Shown: positions 11,609 to 22,540 of the stretch, in pieces
Layout of the letters: each line of letters begins with the position of its first letter
How positions within the stretch are numbered: the first letter of the stretch is position 1
Assembly (NCBI GenBank): GCA_031772625.1
Contig: CM062819.1
Span: 1,237,007,897 to 1,237,071,896, forward strand
DNA: 64,000 nt
Source of the DNA: Pinus tabuliformis
Lineage: Eukaryota; Streptophyta; Pinopsida; Pinales; Pinaceae
Reading direction: 5' to 3'
Translations under genes and position numbers: made by a program
Notes under the pieces: generated by a model
The model's input: the letters and a program-made list of their open reading frames with translations, nothing else
The model's database searches: none
Told to the model about the DNA's origin: nothing

Positions 11609-12730
11609 ATGAAATCTATTTATCCCTCCCTGCACTTGGTAGACCCGAAATTAAGATGGATCTAAGCTGATAGAATTTCCCCTTTAAATACTCTATGCTC
11701 AGATGAATACCATGGTATTACCATGGGTTATCATAAACCTGGAGATTAAAAACTACTATTAGTAATTTATAAAAATTAATAAAATTAATAATTGATTTTT
11801 ATTTTATTTTTTTATTTTAACCAAGTTAAAATGTTTAAGTGACATTAAATTACAAGATCCATTTTTACTCTTGATCTACCAAGCCCCGAGAGGGATCAAA
11901 TATTTTTTCACTCTATGTTAGTTTGCATATAACGATATTTGATCCAGAGTAAAGATGGATCTATGCTAGTTTAATTCCCCCCTTTAAATAGAACTGCATT
12001 CCATGTGAATACCATGGGTCAATACCATGTGTCATCTTTATTTTTATTAATACTAATATTAGGGTTAATAGTGTTTTTTTGCATGGTATTAATAATAATT
12101 TGGCCCATGGTATTTGGTCCATAGGCTTCACATAAATATAACACATTTTTTGGGTGTTCGTAAATATAAAGTGGCTTATGGAGTAAATGTAAAAAATGTT
12201 TTATTTATTTACCATACCTCTCGTTTATTTATATTTTTATGAATTTACCATATCTCTTTTATAAATATGGTATTTGGCCCATAGGATTCAATTAATTAAA
12301 ACCTCTTTTTTGAGCCTTCTTAAATAGAAAGAGGGTTATGGACTAAATATAGAAATAGGTTTTATTTATTTTCCATACCTATAGTTTATTTATATTTTTA
12401 TTTATTTACCATACCTTTGAAGTATAAAAAGAGGTTTTATTTATTTACCATACCTCTCGTTTATTTATATTTTTATTAATTTACCATATCTCTTTTATAA
12501 ATATGGTATTTGGCCCATAGGATTCACTTAAATGAAACCTAGTTTTTTAGCCGTCTTAAATAGAAAGAGGGTCATGGACTAAATATAAAAAAGAGGTTTT
12601 ATTTATTTACTATACCTCTAGTTTATTTGTATTTTTATTTATTTACCATACCTTTGGAGTAAGTATAAAAAGAGCTTTTATTTATTTACCATACCTCCAC
12701 TGTATTTGTATTTTTATTTATAACTATCAT
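11609..12730. repeat. Internal tandem repeats of the TIR element
   Basis: Three head-to-tail copies begin with ggtatttgg.ccatagg at 12109, 12269 and 12505 and include ttatttatttaccatacctc. The middle copy holds an extra repeated segment of about 76 bp. Upstream, a diverged pair (about 11640-11760 and 11940-12060) shares ccctttaaata and gaataccatggg-type stretches. Non-coding. Confidence 0.7.
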
Positions 12731-13065
12731 AAATACATTTTCTTGAAAATGAGGGCGAATGGAAGATTGTAACTCCTAATTTTAAGGGCTAAATTTACTT
12801 TATTTACCGTCTTCCTTAAAATAAGGTGGGCTAACCTCCATACCTAATTTTTTTATAAAATAAATTTGAGGCGATTTGTAACAATGTACTATGATACAAA
12901 ATATTCGACCAATAAAAATATAAAACCCCTTAATTTAGCCCAAGGGCGAAAATTCGCCCCTAAAATTTTCCATGAGGATAAGCGCTTCAAATATGTTGTT
13001 CTAAGTATAGCTAGTACCTAGGGAATTAGTATTTATTTGTAGATGCAAAATTCATCATAACAAAT

Positions 13066-13083
13066 TGGCGACTCCACTGGGGA
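13066..13083 (+). other. Primer binding site of element D
   Basis: TGGCGACTCCACTGGGGA, three bases after the LTR end cataaca. It begins with TGG, complementary to a tRNA CCA end. It resembles the site of Ogre/Tat elements, which I recall as tRNA-Arg type; I could not confirm the tRNA. Confidence 0.65.
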
Positions 13084-14438
13084 ACGATCATCGTTCCGGG
13101 TAGTTTACCTTCATCCTAGTACACTCTAGTAAACATTACTTTCTTCCATTGATCTTCTTTCAACATTTTTGAAGTGTTTTTTGGTGAAAATTGTGCTTGT
13201 AAGCCCCTAGGATGGCCTTTCTGGCACCAGCGCAGGTTTGGTCTAGAGACAGAGCACTACAGAGCACCCTTGGCTTGAGGACAGTACTCTGAAGCGCACT
13301 GTCTCCTATTTAAGGCTGAGCTGATCATCCTTAGGACAAAAATCCCTCCTTTGAGTTGATTTTTTGCCAAATTTCCTTCTATTTCTGCTTGCTAAAAGGT
13401 CAATGATGCTCATGTCTCTGAAATCAATTTGTGTTTCCTTTGCCAGCCCTACTTTGTCTTTGATTGTTTAGTGTTTCTTAAATGATTTCTTTATCACTAT
13501 CAATTCATTGTCAAAGTTAGTTTATAGTCGATTAATCTTTGTTCAAAAGAAAGTGTCGTAAAAGTCTTCTTTTCTTTCGAAACGAAACTGTCGTAAAGTA
13601 TTCGTTCTTACAAAAAGATTGATTGATTGTATGTGCATTAGTTTCCTTTTGTTCATCACAACATTAAGGGAATTGAAAAGAAAAACTTGCATTGTGCATT
13701 GAAAGAGTTTGTGTGTGCTCATAGGAATAGTTTAGGGAAATTGCATTAGATGTGTTCTTTGTTCTTTGATTACAAGAATCTGATTGCTCTATCCCTACTA
13801 GCTAAGGTTTTCATTGTCAAAATTGAATGAAAAGGATGCTTATCATATTAGTTGCATTCTAGGAATTGAAAATACATCACGTGGTGAACCTTGAAAGGCA
13901 AATTCTTAATCAATATCAACTTAAAATTAACATCAATTAACCTAATGGAGCATTTTCACCTAACACAAAACATTTAGAGGTTCTAGGCTAGAGACGTGTT
14001 CCAACGTCGTAAAACATAGCAACTGTCACTAACTTGTCTGCGATACATTCCAAGTGTGATACCTCATTCCACGTACGTGAGTAGATCATAGCTCGTCCAC
14101 GTGCCTTTAGGTACATAGGGCGATGTTACAGTATGTAAAGTATATGGGAATGCTCTCATTGTGCGGTTTCGCATTAGACAACACTAATACGGATTGGGCC
14201 TCCACGTACTTTTGGGTATATATGGGAGGACAAAACTAGGTTTCTATCCATCCTTACGTAACCAAGTCGGCCGCCTTGTACACTGTGATACACCGAACAC
14301 AACATTCGAGGAGATTGCCTGCCCGTAATTCTTGGTTCACCAGGAGGTATTCTGCAGTTCACAGTTGCTTGGTAAACCTTTTTGCCTAGCTTACCCTTTT
14401 TTTTTAATTTCTTTTTGTAATAAAATCAATCAACAATC
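13084..14438 (+). other. Leader of element D, no gene
   Basis: About 1.35 kb between the primer site and gag with no coding frame of note. A short stretch around 13240-13310 repeats gagcac/gcgcact motifs. Long leaders are usual in this lineage. Confidence 0.55.
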
Positions 14439-17340
14439 GTGGAGGAAAATCAACCCTTACCCCGTTGTTCGCAAAGAGCAGCGAATAAACCGCCTTTACC
14501 ACCCGAAGCTACACCTATTCGGTCAAAGCGGTCTCATTTGACTGGATCTAGTACTTCACAGGCTTCTGGTTTTTCATCTAAATTACCAGAAACACCTACG
14601 CCGGTAAGTACTGTGAGCCCAGTTACTCCTACGGTTACTGATACATCTATTACTGAAGTGGAATCTCCACAATTACCTGAGGAAACTAGAATCGAATCTA
14701 GTGAAACGATAACTCAAGTTGTTCAACAACAAGTTGATTCTCAATTCAAAGTTGTTCAACAAGAAATTACTTCTGAACCTAAATCTGTTCAACCAAAAGT
14801 GGATCCTGAACCCATCACTGTTCAATCAGAAGTTACTTCTAAACCAAAAGTTGTTCAAGAAGCCCAACCTGAACATGTTCTTTTACCAGAATATTTGGAT
14901 CTTGAGGTTGAACAATCAAAAAGTTGTTACCTTACCGGAGGAAGATCGACCGGTACATCCTCAAACATTTGTAACTATTGAGACTTCCTCTTTACCTCAA
15001 CAATAAATACCAGAAATCTATTACGGACCAGACGGTGAAATTCTTCCACCTAGTTTGATTTTGATAGAAGAGGAACCTGAGGTAGAATCACCCAAAACTC
15101 CATTCCATTTTGGAACTGGACTTTATCTGTATCCTCATACTCCTCATTTCATTGCTCCTTTTGATCCTGATTACTTTCAGACACCCGTTGATTTGTTAGG
15201 AAACTTATTTGGACATTTGACTATGGCAGAGTCAACATCCCAGACCATACCATCTATTACGGCTATGGTAGAATCTTCTGTCGCAACCTCTTCGATGTTT
15301 ACTATGACACCTGAGTCACACTTGTATGGTGTTTCGTCCATCCCATCAGGTTACCAATCTTTATCGGGAACCCACTCAGGTGTTGCTTCTAGCCCTTGGT
15401 CTTCACCAATGTCCTCTACTGGAATTTTATCTGGTTCTTCATTAACGGATACCGAACAGCTGGACCCATCAAGTTCATATCAAGCTGGTTCATCTGGTTA
15501 CTGTCTTATGTATCTGCTTTACACTGGACTACCCCCATACAGAGAAAAATATGCACATTCTCCTTATCCTCCATTTTCTGGGGGGAAACCATATGTCGGT
15601 ATGTCGTCATCTTTAGGTCAACTTGGAATGACTATCTATTAGTGGCAGCCAACCATGCTCGTTCAACCTAGGCTTGTGTATCCATCACAACCTATGCAAT
15701 ATATCTCATCCATACCTACAACACCTGTTGTTACAGTTGTACTGCAGTCACAAGCTCAGATTGTTGTATCTCAACCTGTGCAAGCTGGCCCTTCAACCTC
15801 AGACCCCCAAGTTTCAGGTATACAGATCCAACCTTCTCAGGCAGTTTTACAACAACCACTTGTGTCTGGAGTCCAACAACTTCAGGCTAGTTTACCTTTT
15901 ACTGGAATGACTCAGACTTACACTGGTTTAGTGTATTCACAACCTGGTCAACCTTACATTGGTGGGCAACAACAACTGTTAAATCAACAACTATTGTACC
16001 AACAACAACAACAGTTGATTCAACAACCTTGGCAGCCCCAATATCAACAACAACAATTCCAGCAATACCAACCTCAACATGGACTTGGACAACAAGCTTA
16101 TGCTGGGTTTGGTCAACAACAAGTTTATCCAAGTCTTGGTTAGCAAGCCTATGCTGGGATTGGACAAGAACAAATGTATCATGGTGTTCAACAACAACAT
16201 TATGTTGTATTTTCTCAACAAACTTACCCTTATCAAGGTTACCAACAACAAATTCCCTGTGCTGGTATGGAAAGGCCTATTGCCTAGGCAATCCCATCTT
16301 ACCCTGGATATGCTCAACTTGACCTCAATAGACAGTTGCCTTTCGTTGCGACACTTGAATTACCAGATCTAAACCGGCTCACCAATGACCCAATTCATTA
16401 TGCACCTTGGTGGCCAATGATTCCTCATAAGTTACCTTCTGATATTCTGAAATTCAATGGAAACCATGGAGAATACCTGTCCAACCATGTCATGACTTTT
16501 CATTTACGGTGTTCATCAAACTCCTTGAATGATGATTCTATTAGACTACGTCTTTTCCAGAGAATGCTTATTGGTTTGGCTGCGAAGTGGTACATTGAGT
16601 TACCACGAGCTTCTTTTGATAACTTCACTACCTTAGCTACCACATTTTTAACCCACTTCCAGTTACCCATACGATATGAGACTGGAACGGAACTATTAAC
16701 CAACTTTAAACAGACTACTGCTACTCATATCTCTGATCATATTCATGAGTGGTGTCGTCGTCGTCGAATGGTTAAAACATATGTTCTTGATCAACTTCTG
16801 GCTGAGTGGTTTATAAAATCCTTGCTGCCATCTATCACTGTGGAGGTGGAAAAAGGTAGAGTTGTCACTGAAGAGTAAGTAATTGCTCGTGCCCGATATT
16901 TGGACTTAATTTATACACAGTCTGGCACGCTCTATGACAAGATCCCAAATGCACCCCAACTAGCTTTCACTTTTCCTCCTCCACCATCGAGTAAGGACTC
17001 TCATGCTGGTGACGGTGTGATTGGTTCTTCGAGCACAGAAATGGCAGGTAGATCATCTGGTCAAACACTTGTCATTTCCAATCAAACTACAAATGCACTT
17101 GATAACACTCTTACTTTGAAATCAATGTCGTGTCATCTGACAAGGGCAAGAATGAAAAGCAACCAAGAAGTAAGAAGAAGGGGAAAAACAAGAAGAAACA
17201 AAATAATTCCCCTTAAGAGAAATCATCTGATTCCTCTCCTTCGGCTAGGAAACCACGTTACCCGTGTTTGATATGTAACGATGAGCATTCTACGTGAGAT
17301 TTTCCTCACCACTCCGAAGTCTCAAAGCTTCTGAAGACTT
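14439..17340 (+). pseudogene. gag: gag of element D with long Pro/Gln-rich N-terminus
   Basis: Capsid polyprotein that would package element RNA. The first codon position is GTG in cgtggaggaaaatcaa, probably a mutated ATG. Pro/Thr/Gln-rich sequence runs from 14439, changes frame near 14930, and continues to 16330 with Gln-rich blocks (QQQLLNQQLLYQQQQQ near 15970). The retrotransposon capsid domain follows at about 16340-16878 (WYIELPRASFDNFTTL; LLTNFKQT). A nucleocapsid-like CLICNDEH knuckle at 17265-17290 is damaged: the next codon pair reads a TGA stop and the last Cys is Phe. In-frame stops also occur at 15004, 15640, 16141, 16285 and 16876. The roughly 600-residue N-terminal extension is unusually long for gag. 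Confidence 0.8.
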
Positions 17341-18480
17341 CTAATAAATCTGCAGTGTTGACTGATCCTTTTCCAAAACTAGAGACAAATATGGTTGCTA
17401 CAGATCATGCTTCCACTTCCCAAGTGCTTATGTTATCCGCCTCTAAGCCTAAAATTGTAGTTTTGGTGTCAACACTAAGTAAAGATTATGGAAATCAACT
17501 ATCGTCGTCGAATAACCAGGCTGATAAACCTAACTCTTTGACTTTGACTTCGACTGATCCTATTCCACCACCTATTACACTAGAGTTAACAATAAAACCG
17601 CCTAAGGGAGTTGTACATAAATCAACATTTAACCCTCGAGCTCAAGCTGCAAAGAATTATAACATAGTAGAATATTTGGCTCAGTCACCTTCTGCTATGT
17701 CAATGCTCGAGGTGCTTCAGAATTGTCCCTCCCAAAAGCAGGCTTTGTTGTCAGCAATTGGTGGAATCGATCCAACTGATTCCAATCTTGTGGTTTTCAA
17801 CCATGCGGGTTATACGCCACAGTTACCAGCGCAATTAGCATTCCTGATTCAAGTAAATGCCTTGAATAAAGTTTTTCATCAAACCATTATTGACGAGGGG
17901 GCATATACTTGTATTATGTCTATGAATCGCTGGAAAATAATTGGCTCACCACCTTTGTCACATTCACCAACAATGTTAAAAGCTTTTAATGGACGCACAT
18001 ATACGCCTTGTGGAATATTGAGTAATCTGCAACTCTAACTAGGAGGCAAAACAATAGCTATTGAAGTTGAGGTTGTTGTTGGACCCCTTGACAACAACAT
18101 TTTACTAGGAAGACCATGGGTTTATGCTATGGCTGTTGTGGTTTCAACATACTTTCGTACGATTGCATTCCCTCATAAGGGTGGAATCACAATTATCGAC
18201 CAACTTTCCTTCTTCAGCTCTAGTTCACAGGTTACTGGAAGCATTCCGTTGGTACACGAACCCCCGCTATCTCTTCAAAACATTGGTGTAGGTCTCTTTA
18301 AAGATCCTTCCCTAATGGGGATTTTTTCCCTACAGTCACCATCAAACTTGGCGGAAGTGGCAAAAGTTGAGACTTGTAACATGATATCTTCCACTTCATC
18401 TGACTTAAGGAAGATTACCAATAGCTTTGAAGTTGATAGTTGTAATGAAATCATGCCGCTAAGCCCTATTGAGCTAGCAT
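17341..18480 (+). pseudogene. Protease region of element D
   Basis: The aspartic protease would cut the polyprotein. The active-site motif is IIDEGAYTCIM at about 17886-17920 (D-E-G-A rather than D-S/T-G-A), followed by SPTMLKAFNGRTY, an in-frame TAA at 18036-18038, then NNILLGRPWVYAM around 18095-18130, the conserved C-terminal flap-helix region. A linker of about 170 residues lies before the motif and about 110 after it. The DEGA variant and flanks match plant Tat-type polyproteins as I remember them. Confidence 0.75.
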
Positions 18481-20380
18481 AGCAATCAATCTTTCTGGCT
18501 TGTGCGGCCAATCCAAATCCATTTTCGTCAGTTGTATGGGTAGATTGTTCATTAGAATATGATACTTCCTCGATCCTTTTTCACGTATATTTTCTACTGA
18601 TGAAGGAATCATCCAATCAATGATGATGGAAGGAGAACCATGGGAAGATTATCATCGTCGTTCCCATCTTCCAGATCAAATAGAAGATTATTCAAATGAG
18701 CTTAATCACCCTTCAGTTGTCGATTTCTTTTCGAATTATGTTTTCATAGATTCCAAGCGAAACCTGTCAAATATCAAAGAAACTATTTATATCAATATTT
18801 CGACCAAACCTAACATTGTAGAAAACATTCATGTTGGCAAATCTTGTTCTCCATTAGAACTTGATATTTACCATGCTCTCTTTTGTGAATTTCGAGATAT
18901 ATTTTCATGGTCATACACGGAGATGCCAGGAATTGACTATAGTATAGTTGAACACGAAATCAAAATGTATCCTGATGTCAAACCAGTGTGACAGCGCCTT
19001 CGTCCTATTCATCCAAAGAAGGTTGTTGCTATTAAAATAGAAGTTGAAAAACTTTTTCATGCTGGTTTCATTTACCCTATTCCTCTTACTAATTTGGTTT
19101 CCAATATTGTTCCTGTCATGAAGAAACAAGGGACAATATGAGTGTGCGTCGATTATAGGGATGTTAATCAGGCTTGTCCAAAAGACAATTATCCTACTCC
19201 CTTTATCGACCAAATTATTGATGAATGTGCCGAATGTGAAATATTCTCATTTATGGATGGTTTTTCTGGCTATAATCAGATCAATATCCGCCCATAGGAC
19301 CAATCTAAAACTGCTTTTATTTGTCCATGGGGCACATTCGCTTATAGGAAACTCCTGTTTGGTTTGAAGAACACAAGGGCAACATTCCAGAGGGCGATGA
19401 ATTATGCCTTCCATGACATCAAACATATTGTTCAACCATACCTTGACGATTTACCTGCTCATTCACGAAAGCGGTCTGATCACCCGCAACATTTGAGAGC
19501 TATATTTTTACGGTGCCGACACTACAAAATATGACTCAATCCACACAAATGTGTGTTTTGTGTTGGTTCTGGTCATTTTCTTGGATTCATAGTGTCTAAG
19601 GAAGGAATTTGACTTGATCCACTTAAGGTTCAGGCAATCCTTGACTTGCCTCCACCTTCCAATCTACTACAGTTATAGAGACTCCAAGGGAAGGCTAACT
19701 TTCTGAGGAGGTTCATTCCCAATTATGCTGAAATGGCTAAAGGATTTACTCGTTTATTGAAAAAGGGGATACCCTTCCATTGGGACCAGGTTGCGCAAGC
19801 TTCCTTTGATGCTCTTAAATATACCTTGATTAGAGCCTCATTAATGTATTTCCTGAATTATCAAAATGACTACTTCCTATATCTCGCTATTGCAGATACA
19901 ACCATTGGAATGATTTTAGTTCAAGAAGAAGATGGGATTGAACATCCAATATATTATTTGAGCCACAATCTCAATGATATAGAAGTTAAGTACTCTTACG
20001 TCGAAAAGTTAGCTCTGGTTGTTGTTCAAGCTATACAGAGATTTCACCACTACATCCTGCTTCGAAAGACCATTGTCATTTCGGATTGCAACCCTATGAC
20101 ATATATTTTGTCACGTCAATTGATGGGGGGAAATACTCAAAATGGATCATCATTTTGCAGGATTTTGATTCGGAATTCATCAAATCCAAATCAAAGAAAT
20201 CTCTAGTCTTCACAAAGCTTCTTTGTGACCTTCCCTCGAATACCATTGATTCAACATCAAAACCATCAATTCTGGATGAGTCTCTGTTCCTAATTTTGTC
20301 ATTTGACGCGTGGTATGGAGATATACTGATTTATCTCCAGACCCAAACTTTCTGGCCTGATACCTCTCGCTTGCAATAGT
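18481..20380 (+). pseudogene. Reverse transcriptase-RNase H of element D
   Basis: Reads from YHALFCEFRDIFSWSYTEMP (about 18870) through VCVDYRDVNQACPKDNYP (19141-19195), FMDGFSGYNQI (19252-19285), FGLKNTRATFQRAM and the catalytic YLDD at 19439-19450. Connection and RNase H follow (about 19680-20150): LYLAIADTTIG, HPIYYLSHNL, YVEKLALVVVQA. The RNase H position normally occupied by the first catalytic Asp (DAS) reads LAIAD, so that Asp is absent. Single-base stops interrupt the frame at 18989, 19140, 19296, 19532, 19611 and 19675, and the frame shifts near 20130. Family is certain; the enzyme is dead. Confidence 0.85.
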
Positions 20381-21793
20381 GACGTATCCAATACCAAGCC
20401 AAAGATTATCTGATCGTTGGCGACACTCTTTATCGTCATGGTATCGATACGATTTTATGAAGGTGCCTCACTCATGAGGAAGCCGAGAAAGTTTTGAATG
20501 ATTTCCATTCAGGTGCTTGTGGTGGACACTTATCTGGTTATGCTACCACGCAGAGAATTCTCCGTGCTGGTTACTTTTGGCCTTCCATATTCAAAGATTG
20601 CATAATTGCTGTCAAAAGTTGTCACGCATGCCAGATCTATGACCGTAAAGCTAGATTACCACCTGCACCATTGCATCCTGTCGTCATTGTTGGACCATTC
20701 GCCAAATGGGGCATTGACTTCATGACATGTAACCCCACCTCGGCTGGGGGGCATGGGTACATTATAGTCGCCGTTGACTATTTCACAAAATGGGCTGAGG
20801 CGATGCCAACATTAAACAACAGTGGCGAGATGGCTGCTCTTTTCTTTTTCAACCACGTGGTTACCTAGTTTGGTGTACCACAAGCTATAGTTACAGATCA
20901 TGGGTCACATTTTTGCAATCACATGATGGTTGAGTTAACTTCCAAGTTAGGACTTTCACATGATAGTTCTACTCCTTATTATCCGCAAGTGAATGGACAA
21001 GTTGAGGCCATCAACAAAGTCTTGAAGCAAATGCTTCAAAGAATGATAGGGGTTCATAAACGAAATTGACATTTAATCCTATACTCTGCCTTGTGGGCAT
21101 ATCGAACCTTGGTGAGAAATGCAACTGGATTCACACCCTTTCAATTGGTGTATGGTCTAGAGGCAATCTTGCCGATACAATGTGAAATTTCATCTCTCAA
21201 ACTCACATTTCTTGGAACTAAATTATGGAAAATTTTAGGGGCTAATGTTCGCCCAGTGGGCTAATTTTCCATGATTTTTCCACAAAAAAGATTCGCCAAT
21301 TTCCAATTTTATAAAAGGCGATTCGCCCAAATTTTAGAATATAAAATTATTTTACCTTAAAAATCGCCAAAATTATATAGAGGCTATATATAAAATCATT
21401 AAAAATTTGAATGATTTTACAAATACATCAATAAAAATTTTATAGTTTGCATATTAGAGATTAGTGAGATTCGCCAATGTTTTTAAACTTCAAGAAAATT
21501 TTCGATCCTTAAAATTTTCCTTGGAACTAATCCATCTGGATGAAACCCGTCATGAAGCTGCATTGGCTAACGAAGCGCATAAGAAACGAATCAAGGCACA
21601 ATATGACAGAAATGTCAAGCCTCGCATTTTCTCAGAAGGAGACCTGGCCTTGCTTTACGATTAGGAAGTTGATAAACTAGGAGCAGGAAAATTTGAACCA
21701 CTTTGGATGGGTCCTTGTATTATCAAGCGTGTTTTGGAAAAAGGTGCCTATGAGCTGGTGGATTATGATGGAATTCCATTGTCACAGCCCTAA
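20381..21793 (+). pseudogene. Integrase of element D, split by a small TIR element
   Basis: Integrase joins the cDNA to host DNA. The N-terminal zinc domain is visible (H..H at HSGACGGHLSG, C..C at CHACQ, 20500-20635). The core shows GIDFMTC (first Asp, 20711), TDHGSHFCN (second Asp, about 20893) and YYPQVNGQVEAINK (Glu, about 20975-21010). The C-terminal part (LANEAHKKRIKAQYDR, LGAGKFEPLWMGPCIIKR) resumes after the insertion at 21222-21520. Stops occur at 20866, 21068, 21662 and 21792. All three catalytic acids remain. Confidence 0.85.
21222..21520. mobile_element. 299-bp TIR element (MITE) in the D integrase
   Basis: Flanked by direct repeats ttggaactaa (21212-21221 and 21521-21530). Ends share an inverted repeat: GGAAAATTTTAGGGG near 21227 and ccttaaaattttcc at 21507-21520. 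Removing it rejoins integrase. The same ends occur on the 2.6-kb element at 10355-12974. Interior repeats gcgattcgccc and attcgccaat. A duplication of 8-10 bp suggests a Mutator-like or hAT-like origin. Confidence 0.75.
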
Positions 21794-21926
21794 AATGGAC
21801 TGTACCTCAAACGTTACTATGATTAATTAAGTGTAGTAAAAATCATTATATATATGCTTTAATTAAATGTGTGTGTGTCTGTGTGTCTTTTAGAGTTTTT
21901 ATGTGGTTAAGTAATCCACTTTTCAT

Positions 21927-22340
21927 TTGTTGCAGATGTCAGAACCTTTGAAACCATTTGTTGGTTATGTCGATGGTGCTAGTTGTAGTACGCAGAACCT
22001 ATCTTCTGCAGCATGGGCCATTTTCGCTCCAAGTGGCGAGTTAGTGAGTTTTCAAGGGATTTGTATTGGTCGATCGACAAACAATATCGCTGAGTATAGT
22101 GCGTTGATCAAACTTATCTCTGATGACATTTCACTTGGCATTCGCCGAATCATCGTTAGGCTGAAATCACAACTCGTCGTACTACATCTAACAAGCATTT
22201 ATACCGTCTGAAACCCAACAATTCTTTGTATGTTCCTTAGAGTTCGTATTTTGGAAAGACATTTTGAGTACATTCAATATCAACATATTTCTAGAAAGTT
22301 TAACACATTAACCGACTCATTACAAACTATGTGTTAAATA
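21927..22340 (+). pseudogene. Extra (archaeal-type) RNase H domain downstream of integrase in D
   Basis: A second RNase H fold that would degrade RNA in RNA-DNA hybrids. It begins after a spacer that follows the integrase stop. Visible motifs: FVGYVDGASCS (first Asp), NNIAEYSALI (Glu), then RLKSQLVVL, where the expected Asp before SQLVV reads Lys. After a TGA at 22209 the frame continues with ILERHFEYIQY and ISRKFNTLTDSL, the last motif with its Asp. Length of about 130 residues fits the domain. The spacing and AEY motif match the archaeal-like RNase H acquired by some plant gypsy elements. Its place after integrase, rather than next to RT, is the notable point. Not functional now. Confidence 0.75.
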
Positions 22341-22540
22341 GACATTTATGACACATGTAAAAGTAAATTTTCAATTCACATCATTAGTTGAATAGGATTG
22401 CACATAACCATATATATATAAAATCTGAAAGTTAAAATAGATAGATGTTTTAAATTTTTTTTACAAAATTTGTGTGCAAGACATGTTTGGTCATCTGACC
22501 TAAAAACTCAAAATGCATGCAAAAAACATCCTGAGTAGAC

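Larger units (their letters stand above)
10355..12974. mobile_element. 2.6-kb TIR element inside the D 5' LTR
   Basis: Bounded by direct repeats aggataagc (10346-10354 and 12975-12983); the 3' LTR has the uninterrupted site (agggtaagc). Its ends are related inverted repeats: AGGGAAAATTTTA on the left and, reverse-complemented, CATGGAAAATTTTAGGGG on the right. There is no transposase frame, so it is non-autonomous. A duplication of 8-9 bp fits a Mutator-like element, or hAT if read as 8 bp with CA ends. The interior is AT-rich, with a dinucleotide run and tandem repeats. The smaller element at 21222-21520 shares the ends. Confidence 0.75.
9395..13062 (+). repeat. 5' LTR of element D, split by a TIR element
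   Basis: LTR sequence at 9395-10354 and 12984-13062 together matches the 3' LTR 25968-27007. The break is a 2.6-kb insertion at 10355-12974. Both LTRs share the start (TG.TACA.AT.TATTT..GGCACATCAC, shown here in part) and the end cataaca. Many substitutions separate the two, so D is old relative to E. Confidence 0.85.

Noticed and set aside
15899-16372. Several overlapping frames on both strands in the Gln-rich part of D gag
   Set aside because: Simple CAA/CAG repeats open all frames; only the frame continuous with the capsid domain is supported.
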